Assembly: GCA_021827245.1 (NCBI GenBank)
Contig: JAKAWN010000002.1
Location: 1 to 54,001, forward strand
Reading direction: 5' to 3'
DNA length: 54,001 bases
DNA from: Acidobacteriota bacterium
GTDB lineage: Bacteria; Acidobacteriota; Terriglobia; UBA7540
Numbering within the stretch: the first letter of the stretch is position 1; each line of letters starts with the position of its first letter. Positions 18,261 to 26,734 of this stretch are shown here, one piece after another. A program made the translations under genes and the position numbers. Under the pieces are notes generated by a model. The model was not told the origin of the DNA. It saw only the letters and a program-made list of their open reading frames with translations, and made no database searches.

Positions 18261-19673
18261 GTGGGAATCCGACGAACATTATTGGCTTCTGTCTTTTTGG
18301 GATTGAGTGTCGTAGCCGGGTGCGGCGGGGGCTCAACGGGAACAAGCACCGTGGGAACGACGCCGCCTTCTTCGACAACTGCCTTGAATCTCTCCCTGCG
18401 TGACATGCCACCCGCGGGGACGAACATTCTTTCCTTTAGCGCGACAGTGACGGGTGCGGTGATGCAGCCAGGGAACGTTTCCGTTCTGAACGCCCCGATG
18501 ACGGTCGAGATGACCCAGCTTCAGTCGATGGCGGCTTACCTCAGTACAGTGAACGTGCCAGCGGGCAATTACACGGGGATGACGGTTACGTTCTCTAACC
18601 CCCGCATGACATTCCTCAACAATTCCGGTGCAATGATGATGAATTTCAACTGTCCACAGGGCCAGATTTGCCAGATCACTCCACCCATGACAACCGCGGG
18701 CGCGACGATTTCCGGCGCTCCCTTTCCCCTTAACGTTGTGTCCGGCACCCCGATGAGCTTGGTGATGGATTTCGATTTAATGGACTCGATGCAATCGAAC
18801 ATGAGCGTGAGCCCAATGATGTCGTCGTTTCTCCAGCAGCCGAATGCGGGATCGGGCGGCAGTGGTCCGGTGTTCGGCGGGATGCAGGGCATGATCGGCG
18901 TGGTGAACGCGGTAAACGCCGGAAACCAAAGCTTCACGGTGCAATTCGCTCAGGGCGCGCCGATACTGACCGTCATGACCGGTGGCGCCACTGTTTTCGA
19001 GGGGTTCGACAGCATCGGGAAGCCGAACAATTTTTCGAGCTTGGCACCGGGTCAGACCGTCGAGATGGCGGTGCAGCTGACGGGAGCGGGGGCGTTGCAG
19101 GCAAGCACGGTGCAACTGGAAAGCGGAAGCGGGCAGGAACTCTACGGCATGATCGTTGGGGTGAATAGCACGAGCGGATGGTGCGACGTTGTCGTGATGA
19201 ACCAAGCTCCAGTCTTCTCCGGCGTGAACATCGGCGACGAAATCCAGGTGAACCTCCACGCGGGAACCCAATTCGGCATGGACAATTGGGGCATGGATAC
19301 CGGCGGCATGAACTTCGCTGGTTTTTCGGACATGATGCCTGGTCAAGTCGTTGGCTTCGCGCCGCTTTCGGGGTTGACGCCCGGCACGCCGCCACAGGTG
19401 AACGTCAACCAGATGCGCCTTATGAGCGCGTGGGTGACCGGAACGATTTCCCAGGTACTCAGCTCCACCGATTTCGTGCTGACGCCCGCATCGGGCATCT
19501 TCAGTGCGACGGGAAGTACGAGCTTGCATATCGTGACCTCATCGGGAACGGCGTTCGACGGTGTAACCGGAATGAGCGGGCTGAGCGTGGGCAACACGGT
19601 GTCGCTGCGAGGGCCGCTATTCACGAACGGGGGAAATCCAACCTTTTTCGCTACATACGTTTTGAAGCGGTAA
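18261..19673 (+). CDS. Secreted lipoprotein with DUF4382/DUF5666-like domains
   Basis: GTG at 18261 follows GGGGAGGG, so it is preferred over the in-frame ATG at 18231. The N-terminus is a lipoprotein signal (LLASVFLGLSVVAGC, lipobox Cys) followed by a Gly/Ser/Thr linker. Residues about 35-190 resemble DUF4382 (LNLSLRDMPPAG...), and the C-terminal half has repeated beta segments of the DUF5666 kind (GMIGVVNAVNAGNQSF, ELYGMIVGVNSTSGW, AWVTGTISQVLSSTDF). The mature protein is Met/Gly-rich. Such exported lipoproteins are common in Acidobacteriota; function unknown. Confidence 0.8.
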   Translation: MGIRRTLLASVFLGLSVVAGCGGGSTGTSTVGTTPPSSTTALNLSLRDMPPAGTNILSFSATVTGAVMQPGNVSVLNAPMTVEMTQLQSMAAYLSTVNVPAGNYTGMTVTFSNPRMTFLNNSGAMMMNFNCPQGQICQITPPMTTAGATISGAPFPLNVVSGTPMSLVMDFDLMDSMQSNMSVSPMMSSFLQQPNAGSGGSGPVFGGMQGMIGVVNAVNAGNQSFTVQFAQGAPILTVMTGGATVFEGFDSIGKPNNFSSLAPGQTVEMAVQLTGAGALQASTVQLESGSGQELYGMIVGVNSTSGWCDVVVMNQAPVFSGVNIGDEIQVNLHAGTQFGMDNWGMDTGGMNFAGFSDMMPGQVVGFAPLSGLTPGTPPQVNVNQMRLMSAWVTGTISQVLSSTDFVLTPASGIFSATGSTSLHIVTSSGTAFDGVTGMSGLSVGNTVSLRGPLFTNGGNPTFFATYVLKR

Positions 19674-20004
19674 GGACGAAGGCGCGAAATGTTCTGAATG
19701 CCAAGCGGGATGGCGACATACAAAGCCTCAATGTGCGGGCGCGGCCGAGGGTTCCGCCCAAAGCCAATTGTTCCAACACGAGTGCCGTCCCGCGCAAAAG
19801 TATTTCAAATGCAACGAGGCGAGTCACGGAAGCATCTGCAAGCCCGATGCTAGGGCGGAGCCGGGACTTGAAGAAATATTATGACGATGGATTGACAGAT
19901 CAAATCTGGTCCAAGTCAGACATCAACGATGGACAGGAGGCAGTTTATCTGGCTGCCTCCTGTCCATCTCCACCACAATCGATAATCAGAACGGGCTTGG
20001 TCCG
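19674..20004. other. Intergenic region between lipoprotein and mobile region
   Basis: About 330 bp with no gene-like frame. It contains the strong 16-bp hairpin at 19928-19968 and marks the change from the plus-strand metal island to the mobile-element genes. Confidence 0.4.
19928..19968. terminator. 16-bp perfect inverted repeat, probable bidirectional terminator
   Basis: Arms GATGGACAGGAGGCAG / CTGCCTCCTGTCCATC are separated by 9 nt. It lies between the convergent lipoprotein gene and the minus-strand DUF932 gene, the expected position for a shared terminator. Confidence 0.65.
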
Positions 20005-20737
20005 TCAGTTCAACCCGGCGGTCGCCAGCTCGAGGAATGGCCCGAGCTTTGCCGTTGCCTTGAACTGCGGGATCGGGTCGAGTTCTTTGAACGCGCTCGT
20101 GAACGCATTGGAGAGACTCCACGTCGTCCTCGGTGCAAATTCCTCGTGTCGAGGACCGAAGTAGTGGTTGTGAGCGACTCGGGCCAAGTGTTTGGGCGCC
20201 TCAAGCGCCCCCTCGACGAACGCCCGGTAGATGATCAGTTTCGCAGCTTCATCGGAAAGCTGGCGTGCTCGCCATGCTTCGGCCTGCCGACGCATCGGTG
20301 CGAAGTTGCGCTGCATGCGGTCCACGCCAACGGAAATGCTGTCCTGTAGGCCGAAGTTCTTCGTGTGTTTCGCTAAAACGGGTGTGTAGTCCCCCTGAAA
20401 CGCAAGGTTCTGACACACGAATACGCGCAGGACCACGGTGCAAGATAGGCGAAAGCGCTTGTTGTTCGCGTTTCCTGATGCCGATTGCGAACCGGCAACC
20501 CTCGAAGGCTGTCTCGAGGTCGAGGGCTCCAAACATCTCCATACCATCGCTTGTGACGGCGAATTCCTCACCCACGACGCCTATGTGTCGAAGAGCAAGA
20601 GTCTCGACCAGGGTGTCCACGACCTCGATGTGCGGGATCGGGATATGGGTTGCTGATGCTGGCGGCGTTGGTATCTGCGCCAATTCCGCCCTGCTGATCT
20701 TTCCCGAATACGAAATCAGCGTGCTTGTTTCTGACAT
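20005..20737 (-). pseudogene. DUF932 (phage/plasmid-like) protein, frameshifted
   Basis: Two minus-strand frames join into one DUF932 protein. The N-terminal frame (20737 down to about 20475; HIEVVDTLVETLALRHIGVV, ending FAIGIR) continues after one extra base as NANNKRFRLSCT...VFVCQNLAFQGDY in a second frame to 20005. Reading one fewer T in the TTT at 20470-20472 restores the joint. Start is supported by GAAGGGAA before ATG. DUF932 proteins are typical of plasmids and integrative elements; their role is unclear. The break could be decay or a homopolymer sequencing error. Confidence 0.8.
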
Positions 20738-20836
20738 CTGACTTCCCTTCTTTTCTCCATTGTTTTATTGAGGTCGGACGATCGACCTATTGATCGCCCA
20801 CACTTAAAGCCCGAACCTCCCCGGCGGGAGGTGTCT

Positions 20837-22479
20837 ATGAAAGTCATTCAAGCCGCCGTTTACGCGCGCGTCTCCAGCGAACAGCAGGCGGCCGCGTATA
20901 CGATTGAGAGTCGGCTTGCCGCGCTCACCGAGCGTGCCCGAATGGATGGCACCCACGTTCCGCCCGAACGCCAGTTCGTCGATGACGGATACAGCGGAGC
21001 GTCACTCGTTCGCCCCGCGCTCGACCGGCTGCGAGACTTGGCTGCCACGGGTGGGTGCGGTCAAGCGAATCTACGTCCATTCCCCGGGCCGGTTGGCACG
21101 CAACTACGCCTATCAAGTCCTGTTGATCGACGAATGGCGCCGGGCGGGCGTTGAGGTTGTGTTCCTGAACCGGCCGCTCGGCCAGAGCCCGGAAGATGAC
21201 CTGCTCTTGCAAGTGCAAGGGATTGTTGCTGAATACGAGCGAGCCAAAATCATGGAACGCAGCCGCCGAGGCAAGAAGCACGCCGCCCTGCGCGGGTCGC
21301 TGAACGTAATGTCTTGCGCGCCGTTCGGATATCGGTATGTCAGCGTCCATGATGGCGGTGGCCACGCTCGATTCGAAGTCATTCCGGAACAGGCGCGCGT
21401 AGTGAAGCAGGTGTCCGCACGGATTGCTCGGGATCGCTGCAGCCTGGGCGAAGTGTGCCGCAGGCTGCAGCGAGCCGGCAACCGAACCAAGTCCGGCAAG
21501 TCCGTATGGTCGCGGCAGGCGGTTTGGCACATTCTGCAGAACCCCGCCTATTACGGAAGAGCCGCATTCGGGAAAACGCGCATGATGCCACGAACAAGGG
21601 GCTTGCGAGTACGGCCGCCTTGCGGGGCGTCCGGCGCAGCCCCGAAAGGCCCACGTCCCAAAGGCAGTTGACGAGCAGGAGTGGGCATTCATACCGGTGC
21701 CGGCTTTGGTCAAGCCCGCCTTGTTCCAGGCAGCCCGTCGACAGCTCAATGAAAACCTGGCCCGCGCACGAGTCGGCAGAAGAAGGCCCGGCTATTTGCT
21801 TCAAGGTCTTCTCGTCTGCTCTGAATGCCGGTACGCCTATTACGGAAAAACGATCCGCCAGAAGGGCAGAGGTGGATTCCTGAAAGATTTCATTTATTAT
21901 CGCTGCTCTGGGACAGATCGTTATCGCTTCGGCGGAGAACGAATCTGCGACAATCCGCAAATCCAGGGTGAGTTCATCGGATCGGCCGTCTGGAAGGAAG
22001 TGTGCAACTTGCTCAAGAATCCAGAGCGGCTGGAGCTTGAACATCGGCAAAACGGCCCGGCTGGCAAGAGTTCAGAAGATCTCGAAATCCTGAAATCCCA
22101 CCTCGGCAAACTGCAGCGCGGCGTGGAAAGGTTGATCGACAGTTACTCGGAAGGCGCGATTGACAAGGATCAGTTCAAGTCTCGCCTGGGCCGGACAAAG
22201 AGCCGCATCGCCGAGGTCGAGGCAAGAATTCGCGCGAACGCCGAGAACGCGGATGAAGGACAAGAATTACGATCTCTCGTGGATCATTACCGAAAGCTTG
22301 CGGCGCATCTTGGATCCCGCCTTGAGGACGCGGATTGGGACCGCAGGCGGGAGGCGATGCGCAGCTTGGTAGAGAGGATCGAAATCGGAAGGGCGACGAT
22401 CTCGATCGTCTTTCGGGTTCCCGAGGGCATCGCCTTCTCAACCAAGGATCCCGTTACGGTGACATTTTCGCACTGCTAA
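20837..22479 (+). pseudogene. Large serine recombinase, two frameshifts
   Basis: ATG at 20837 has GGGAGGTG upstream. The catalytic N-terminal domain begins KVIQAAVYARVSSEQQ, with the nucleophilic Ser in ARVSSE. It shifts frame near 21050-21060 (LAATGG to VKRIYVHSPGRLARN) and again near 21658-21664 (KGPRPK to AVDEQEWAFIPVPALV). The third segment has the recombinase zinc ribbon (LLVCSECRYAYYGK ... YRCSG ... CDNP) and a coiled coil. Each break is one extra base. Intact, it would integrate or excise the surrounding element through serine-mediated recombination. It is probably the integrase of this mobile region. Confidence 0.88.
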
Positions 22480-22531
22480 ATGCCCAAGCCATAGCTGGGT
22501 AGGCCGAAGATTACACCGGCCGGCGGCAGGC

Positions 22532-22870
22532 TCAAGCTGCCGTCACGAGGATTCGTCCGCCCTTGCTCCTTCTTGATCTGTGGCGGATCACGATTTCTAT
22601 GTCACGGTCGAGGGCCGTGAGAAAGTTCATCAGGCGTTCGACGGAGAAACCTTGGAGCCGATAATTCTGAAGAGCAGAAATCTTCGGTTGGCTGACGTTC
22701 AAGCGGCGAGCGGCGGCGGCTTGTGAAAGCTGTTGGCCGCGCATGATCTCGTTGATCGCAACGGCCAAACGCACCTTGGTTTGTTTCTCGGTTGCGTTAG
22801 GGAGACCGAGATCCGCAAATACGTTGCCCGAACCGGGGACCACTGTGGTTTTATTTTTCGCCCTTCCCAT
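22532..22870 (-). CDS. XRE/HigA-like antitoxin
   Basis: The start is set at ATG 22870, which overlaps the end of the toxin gene by 20 bp; the longer frame to 22915 has no support. The 112-residue protein has a helix-turn-helix (QQLSQAAAARRLNVSQPKIS) followed by ALQNYRLQGFSVERLMNFL and DIEIVIRHR, the pattern of HigA-type antitoxins paired with Gp49-like toxins. It would bind the toxin and the operon promoter. Its toxin partner is disrupted, so it may now be an orphan. Confidence 0.85.
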   Translation of the reverse strand: MGRAKNKTTVVPGSGNVFADLGLPNATEKQTKVRLAVAINEIMRGQQLSQAAAARRLNVSQPKISALQNYRLQGFSVERLMNFLTALDRDIEIVIRHRSRRSKGGRILVTAA

Positions 22871-23108
22871 ATCGTACCTCGAAATCCTTCCTCGCCTCGT
22901 TAAGTCGCCGAGCAATCAAATCCACATCCCTTTTCGACGTGCGGAGGCCGGTGGGGAATTTCTTTTGAAACGCGTGAAGAACGTACACGATCCCTTAGAA
23001 GCGAACCGTGTACACTGCCCGGTAGGTGTCACCGCGATGATCCCCCACGACTTCGAAAATGCCCGGTCCTTCGCCTCTCCAGGGCTTTGCGCGCGGGTGT
23101 TTGCCGCC

Positions 23109-23112
23109 AAAC
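23109..23112. repeat. Target site duplication, left copy (AAAC)
   Basis: AAAC directly flanks the left IS end and matches 24693-24696 beyond the right end. Collapsing one copy restores the toxin reading frame. Confidence 0.9.
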
Positions 23113-23296
23113 TGGGATTGTCCCCTTGAGTGAGACAGGCAGTTAAGGGTCTTCCTGCCATTCGCTGCTTTTCGATTGTACTGCTCACTGTGTTTGTTCC
23201 AACCTGCGTGTCGGCTGGCGAAGCGGAGGCGGGCTCTGCGGGAGCGCAACCCGCCAAGGAATAGCCAGCGGGAAACTCATCATACCGATGAGGCGA

Positions 23297-23321
23297 GGGG
23301 CGGCCCGGCCAGGGCCGCCCC
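23297..23321. terminator. Hairpin inside the IS, downstream of orfB
   Basis: A 10-bp perfect stem GGGGCGGCCC/GGGCCGCCCC with a 5-nt loop lies 50 bp beyond the orfB stop. It could terminate transposase transcription or block read-through from outside. Confidence 0.5.
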
Positions 23322-23370
23322 AGCGCACTCGACCTCATCGGGAGATAGATTTCCCCATGCCTCAAAAAAC

Positions 23371-24345
23371 TCATCTTGCTGACTCCCGAACTCGCCGCGT
23401 TGCCGACCACGACCCCGGTCTTGGGCCGGAGGGGGACGCCAGCGATCGCTCGAATTCCGCCGGCGGACAATACCCGAGCGCCGAGTGCAGCCGCTTTTCG
23501 TTGTACACCCGATCGAGGAAATGCCCGATCGAAGCGCGCGCTTCGGCCAGGTCGCGGTACTCGTTGCGATAGACCTCCTCGTACTTCAGCGTTTTCATGA
23601 ACGACTCGGCCATCGCGTTGTCGTAGGGATTGCCCCGGCGCGACATGCTGATCCGCGCGCCGTGCGCCAGAAGCAGAGCGGTGTAGTCGCGTGAGGCGTA
23701 CTGCACGCCGCGATCGGAGTGGTGGACCAGTCCGGGCGCCGGTTTCCGCCGTTCCAGTGCCAGCCGCAGCGCCTGCAGCGTCAGTTCGGCTTCCAGCGTC
23801 CGGCCCAGCGCCCAGCCGATCGCCCGCCGGGAGAACCCGTCCAGGATCACCACCAGATAGACGAACTCCACCAGCAGCCGGATGTAGGTAATATCGGCCA
23901 CCCAGAGATCATCGACGCCAGCCGGAGTCAGCTGGCGAGCCAGGTTCGGATAGATGGGCAGACCGTGGTCGGAGTCGGTTGTGATGACGAACTTGCGCCG
24001 ACGCAAGCACAGCAGGTTGTCCTCACGCATCAGCCGGTAGACGCGCTTGTGATTCACCACCCAGCCGCGCCGTCCCAGTTCCCGTGTCATGCGTGGCCAG
24101 CCGTAACTGGGAAATCCCAACGCGATCCGCTGGACCTGATCGCGCAGGTCCATGTCGGCGTCAGCAACCGGCCGGGCTGCCCGCCGAGAGCGATAGAACC
24201 CAGCGCGACTCACCCGCCCCAAGGCGCACATGCGTTGGACAGTCAAGGCCGCGGCTCCCTGGCTTTGGGTATCGATCTGCCGGTAGACAGCGGCTTTCCC
24301 GTCACCGCCTGCAGCTGCCGCTGCTCCTCGATGCGCTGCAAGCAC
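23371..24345 (-). CDS. IS3-family transposase OrfB (DDE integrase)
   Basis: The catalytic region has the three acidic residues: DLWVADITYIR (D), LVHHSDRGVQYASRDY (D) and NAMAESFMKTLKYEE (E). Before them is the HTH_21 segment (YGWPRMTRELGRRGWVVNHK). The frame overlaps orfA by about 100 bp and is in the -1 frame relative to it, as expected for IS3 elements that make an OrfAB fusion by -1 frameshifting. A T6G heptamer on the minus strand (24357-24351) lies just upstream and is a possible slip site. Conserved homology starts around TVQRMCALGRVSRAGFY. Confidence 0.95.
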   Translation of the reverse strand: MLAAHRGAAAAAGGDGKAAVYRQIDTQSQGAAALTVQRMCALGRVSRAGFYRSRRAARPVADADMDLRDQVQRIALGFPSYGWPRMTRELGRRGWVVNHKRVYRLMREDNLLCLRRRKFVITTDSDHGLPIYPNLARQLTPAGVDDLWVADITYIRLLVEFVYLVVILDGFSRRAIGWALGRTLEAELTLQALRLALERRKPAPGLVHHSDRGVQYASRDYTALLLAHGARISMSRRGNPYDNAMAESFMKTLKYEEVYRNEYRDLAEARASIGHFLDRVYNEKRLHSALGYCPPAEFERSLASPSGPRPGSWSATRRVRESAR

Positions 24346-24605
24346 CCCTTCAAAAAATCGATCTCCAGCGTTTGCTGCCCGATCTTGCGCTCCAGCTGAG
24401 CGACCCGCGTCTCATCCCAGCGCCGCTTGCCGGCGCCGGGAAACGCGTTGCCCGGCCCCTGGCGAAACTCGCTGCGCCAGCGGCGCAGCATCTTCGGGCT
24501 GATCTCAAACGCCCGCGCGACTTCCGCGGCCGACGCCCCCATTTGCAGCCGCCCGAGCGCAGCCAACTTGAACTCGCGTGTGAACCGCCGTCGAGACAGA
24601 CTCAT
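24243..24605 (-). CDS. IS3-family transposase OrfA (helix-turn-helix)
   Basis: ATG at 24605 has GGAGG upstream, so the 12 extra residues of the longer frame are unlikely. The 120-residue protein has an N-terminal HTH (RRFTREFKLAALGRLQMGAS) and a C-terminal leucine-zipper-like coil (RVAQLERKIGQQTLEIDFLK). It binds IS ends and regulates transposition. Confidence 0.93.
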   Translation of the reverse strand: MSLSRRRFTREFKLAALGRLQMGASAAEVARAFEISPKMLRRWRSEFRQGPGNAFPGAGKRRWDETRVAQLERKIGQQTLEIDFLKGCLQRIEEQRQLQAVTGKPLSTGRSIPKAREPRP

Positions 24606-24692
24606 GAGCCAATCCTCCCTCGAACGGGATCCTGCTCCCATTCGCTGAAATTTGGCCCTTAACCGTTTGTCTCAAAAATGGGGACAAGTCCA

Positions 24693-24696
24693 AAAC
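24693..24696. repeat. Target site duplication, right copy (AAAC)
   Basis: Matches 23109-23112; it lies within the 5' part of the interrupted toxin gene. Confidence 0.9.
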
Positions 24697-24821
24697 TGTG
24701 CCACGCTGAGCGCCGTGCCGATCTCGTCCTGCACTCGCTCTGGGAAGCCCAGCAGGTCTTCCTTACTGGAGCCGACCCAATAAAGAGGCCTTTCGCCCGG
24801 AACTCGTTTTAGCCTTGCCAT

Positions 24822-25111
24822 TCGATTATCCTAGTTCTGGGATACGCGGTCAATCCGTCAGAAACGATCGGAAACTCGGCGGTGAAACTGAAGCTCCGGT
24901 CGGATCACATGCTAACCCGCTGAACGTTCCTTCGATTCTTGACGGCGCCTGCCCAGTGTAGCGCCCGAACACAGCTTGTCCATAAGGAGCGCCATGTATG
25001 GCCCATTATGGCCACACTGTCACAGGCGTGAACGCACCCTTCCTGGACAAGACCGTGGCCCAGGCCTTTGTCCCAATGATCGGGCCTGCGCGGATCGTAT
25101 TTCGCGGGGGT
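24822..25111. other. Intergenic region upstream of the toxin gene
   Basis: About 290 bp between the toxin start and the HipA-like gene's stop. It must contain the toxin-antitoxin promoter (minus strand), but no clear -35/-10 pair stands out. A small palindrome TGGCC/GGCCA occurs near 25000. No gene recognised. Confidence 0.35.
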
Positions 25112-25993
25112 TCACTTCCAGTTCGGAAAGGGCTGCCGGTAGGTGTTCTTCGCCGACAGGATCAAGTCTCTCACACGTCGCCGGCGGGCCCAGAGCTTCT
25201 CAATCAACCGGTAGAGCGCGTCCTTGTCGAATTTGTACCATTCGGCCGGAACTTCGCTTGCGATCTCGTTAAGGCTTTGCTCGGTGACCCCGCCTTCCAA
25301 GCGCCCGAGCCACGGCTCGAAGGTTTCTATTCCGGTCACTGCTTGGTACACCCTTGTCCGGGCGTAAAGCCCACGCAGCGGTGCGTCCGGGAAATCCCAT
25401 TCTCCAGCGTTGAAGCAGAATCCTTGGTCGATCATCAAGGTTCGATAACACAGAGTCCCCTGTGGGCGGTAGAAAACCACTTGGCGACCATCCGTGTTGC
25501 AGGTCCATTTGTCGAAGACGAGCATACCCAGGAAATGGCGCAGGTTTTCTACCTCGGCTAGCCGTTCGTCAGGCAAGAAATCGTATACCGGCATTTCGGT
25601 CGGATCGCCCGGATAGCGCGAGCCGAACTGCGGGCCGGCCCGCAGTTTCCTCCGAGAATGGCCCAAATCGATTACCAAATCGCCCGAGTGGTTGATCAGG
25701 TCCTCGGGAACCTCTACCACTGCGGTTTCCGGTACCGGCAGACCCAACCCCGCAGCGAGCCGGGCGCCCAGCCACTCGTTGGTAAGCACGCGCGGATGCT
25801 GCGGATTCTCAAGGAATTTCACCACGTAATAGCCGCTGTCCGAGCACCGCATCAAATGAGGTTGCGCACCACCCCGCATTCTGCGGACATGTTCCAATGC
25901 CACTACTCGTGACACCTGGAAGCAGGCTGGCTCTGTCCCTGGGTCCAGTGTTGACGTTGACTTGGGTTCCAAAACAGAGGCTATTGCTTTCAA
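25112..25993 (-). CDS. HipA-family kinase-like protein
   Basis: The 293-residue protein resembles the HipA-like kinase family (HipA_2 type). It has the region RRMRGGAQPHLMRCSDSGYYVVKF with the ATP-site lysine, a catalytic-like segment FDKWTCNTDGRQ (D and N) and a metal-binding-like MIDQGFCFN. TTG at 25993 is taken as start because AGGAG lies 7 nt upstream. No HipB-type DNA-binding partner is adjacent, so it may not act as a toxin. Role in the mobile region unknown. Confidence 0.75.
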   Translation of the reverse strand: MKAIASVLEPKSTSTLDPGTEPACFQVSRVVALEHVRRMRGGAQPHLMRCSDSGYYVVKFLENPQHPRVLTNEWLGARLAAGLGLPVPETAVVEVPEDLINHSGDLVIDLGHSRRKLRAGPQFGSRYPGDPTEMPVYDFLPDERLAEVENLRHFLGMLVFDKWTCNTDGRQVVFYRPQGTLCYRTLMIDQGFCFNAGEWDFPDAPLRGLYARTRVYQAVTGIETFEPWLGRLEGGVTEQSLNEIASEVPAEWYKFDKDALYRLIEKLWARRRRVRDLILSAKNTYRQPFPNWK

Positions 25994-26230
25994 GGTTGGT
26001 CTCCTGTGGCGTCAACAGGCGTTGCCCGGTTCCGGACGCTGCCGAGCGCACGACGGCGGAAGAGGTCCGCCCTGCTGGAACCGTGCCTGTGCCGCATCAA
26101 ATGCCGAGGCAACAAGAAGTGAGCGATTTTCTAAAGCGTCCTGGTTGGTTCAGAAAAGTGGCACCACTCGATGAGGGCCGGGAGGGGCGGTCTGCCCGGC
26201 ATACCTATCGTCGTTTCTGCGCTTCTTTGC

Positions 26231-26437
26231 TCACTGCTGCACGCGAATGTCCCAAAGGAGAGTGCAAATTTTGAGCGCAATCCGCCGGAGTTCTCTGGCC
26301 GTGATGGGGTGGGGATGCTGCGCCCAACTGGCCGGGCAGCCAGTCTCCTCTGCAACGATCCGGTCAAGCGTCCGTGCCAATTGCGCCGGTGTCGGCTGTC
26401 TGGGCGGTCCGAGTGGCGACGAAATATTCGAACCCAT
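26231..26437 (-). CDS. Small hypothetical protein of the mobile region
   Basis: A 68-residue frame with an excellent ribosome site (GAGGAG, 6 nt before ATG). Sequence is soluble and helical at the C-terminus (ELRRIALKICTLLWDIRVQQ). No family recognised. Its start quality, and its strand shared with the neighbouring backbone genes, support it being real. Confidence 0.55.
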   Translation of the reverse strand: MGSNISSPLGPPRQPTPAQLARTLDRIVAEETGCPASWAQHPHPITARELRRIALKICTLLWDIRVQQ

Positions 26438-26734
26438 GACTCACTCCTCAACATGCGAGGCTCTTTAGAGCTACGTCCGGTATTCACAGCAGCGGTTGCG
26501 TCTCGTTTCTTTGCGTTTCGTTTTCCCGCCCGGCTCCGACAACCGAAAGATCGGTGAGCCTTGGTAAGACACGCAGACCTTTCTCCGCCCACGGCACCAA
26601 TAGTTGCTATCGCCGAATCAGCAACGGTGGGTGTTTAACGGTGGGCATGTGTTAGGCGCTTAATCGGCGGGAATCTAAGACGACAGGAATTGCTCACGCC
26701 GCCGGTACTGACGAGCCGTTGCAGTGACGAGCGG
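26438..26734. other. Gap with no recognised gene
   Basis: Nearly 300 bp between the small protein and the ATPase gene. Short overlapping frames only; it includes imperfect repeats of CGGTGGG (26625-26650). Confidence 0.35.

Larger units (their letters stand above)
23113..24692 (-). mobile_element. Complete IS3-family insertion sequence, 1580 bp
   Basis: The ends are imperfect 37-bp inverted repeats (23113-23149 and 24656-24692) that begin TGGGATTGTCCCC and TGGACTTGTCCCC when each is read inward. They share GAGACA and GTTAAGGG blocks. Flanking AAAC duplications and the repaired toxin gene fix the borders to the base. It carries orfA and orfB on the minus strand. About 250 bp between orfB and the left end is noncoding and holds a hairpin, which is longer than usual for this family. 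Confidence 0.95.
22851..24821 (-). pseudogene. RelE/HigB (phage Gp49-like) toxin gene split by an IS3 element
   Basis: The 5' part lies at 24821-24693 (43 codons, starting MARLKRVPGERP and ending GTALSVAQF). The 3' part lies at 23108-22851 (starting GGKHPRAKPW). Removing the IS and one AAAC copy joins them in frame (VAQF-GGKHP) to a normal 128-codon toxin, followed by the antitoxin with 20-bp overlap. A second lesion is an in-frame TAA at 22995-22997 (TVRF-stop-GIVYVLHAFQKK). The toxin family cleaves mRNA at the ribosome; here it is inactive. Confidence 0.93.

Noticed and set aside
22995..22997. Recoding of the toxin stop
   Set aside because: The codon is TAA, which is not a Sec codon, and the gene is already broken by an IS.
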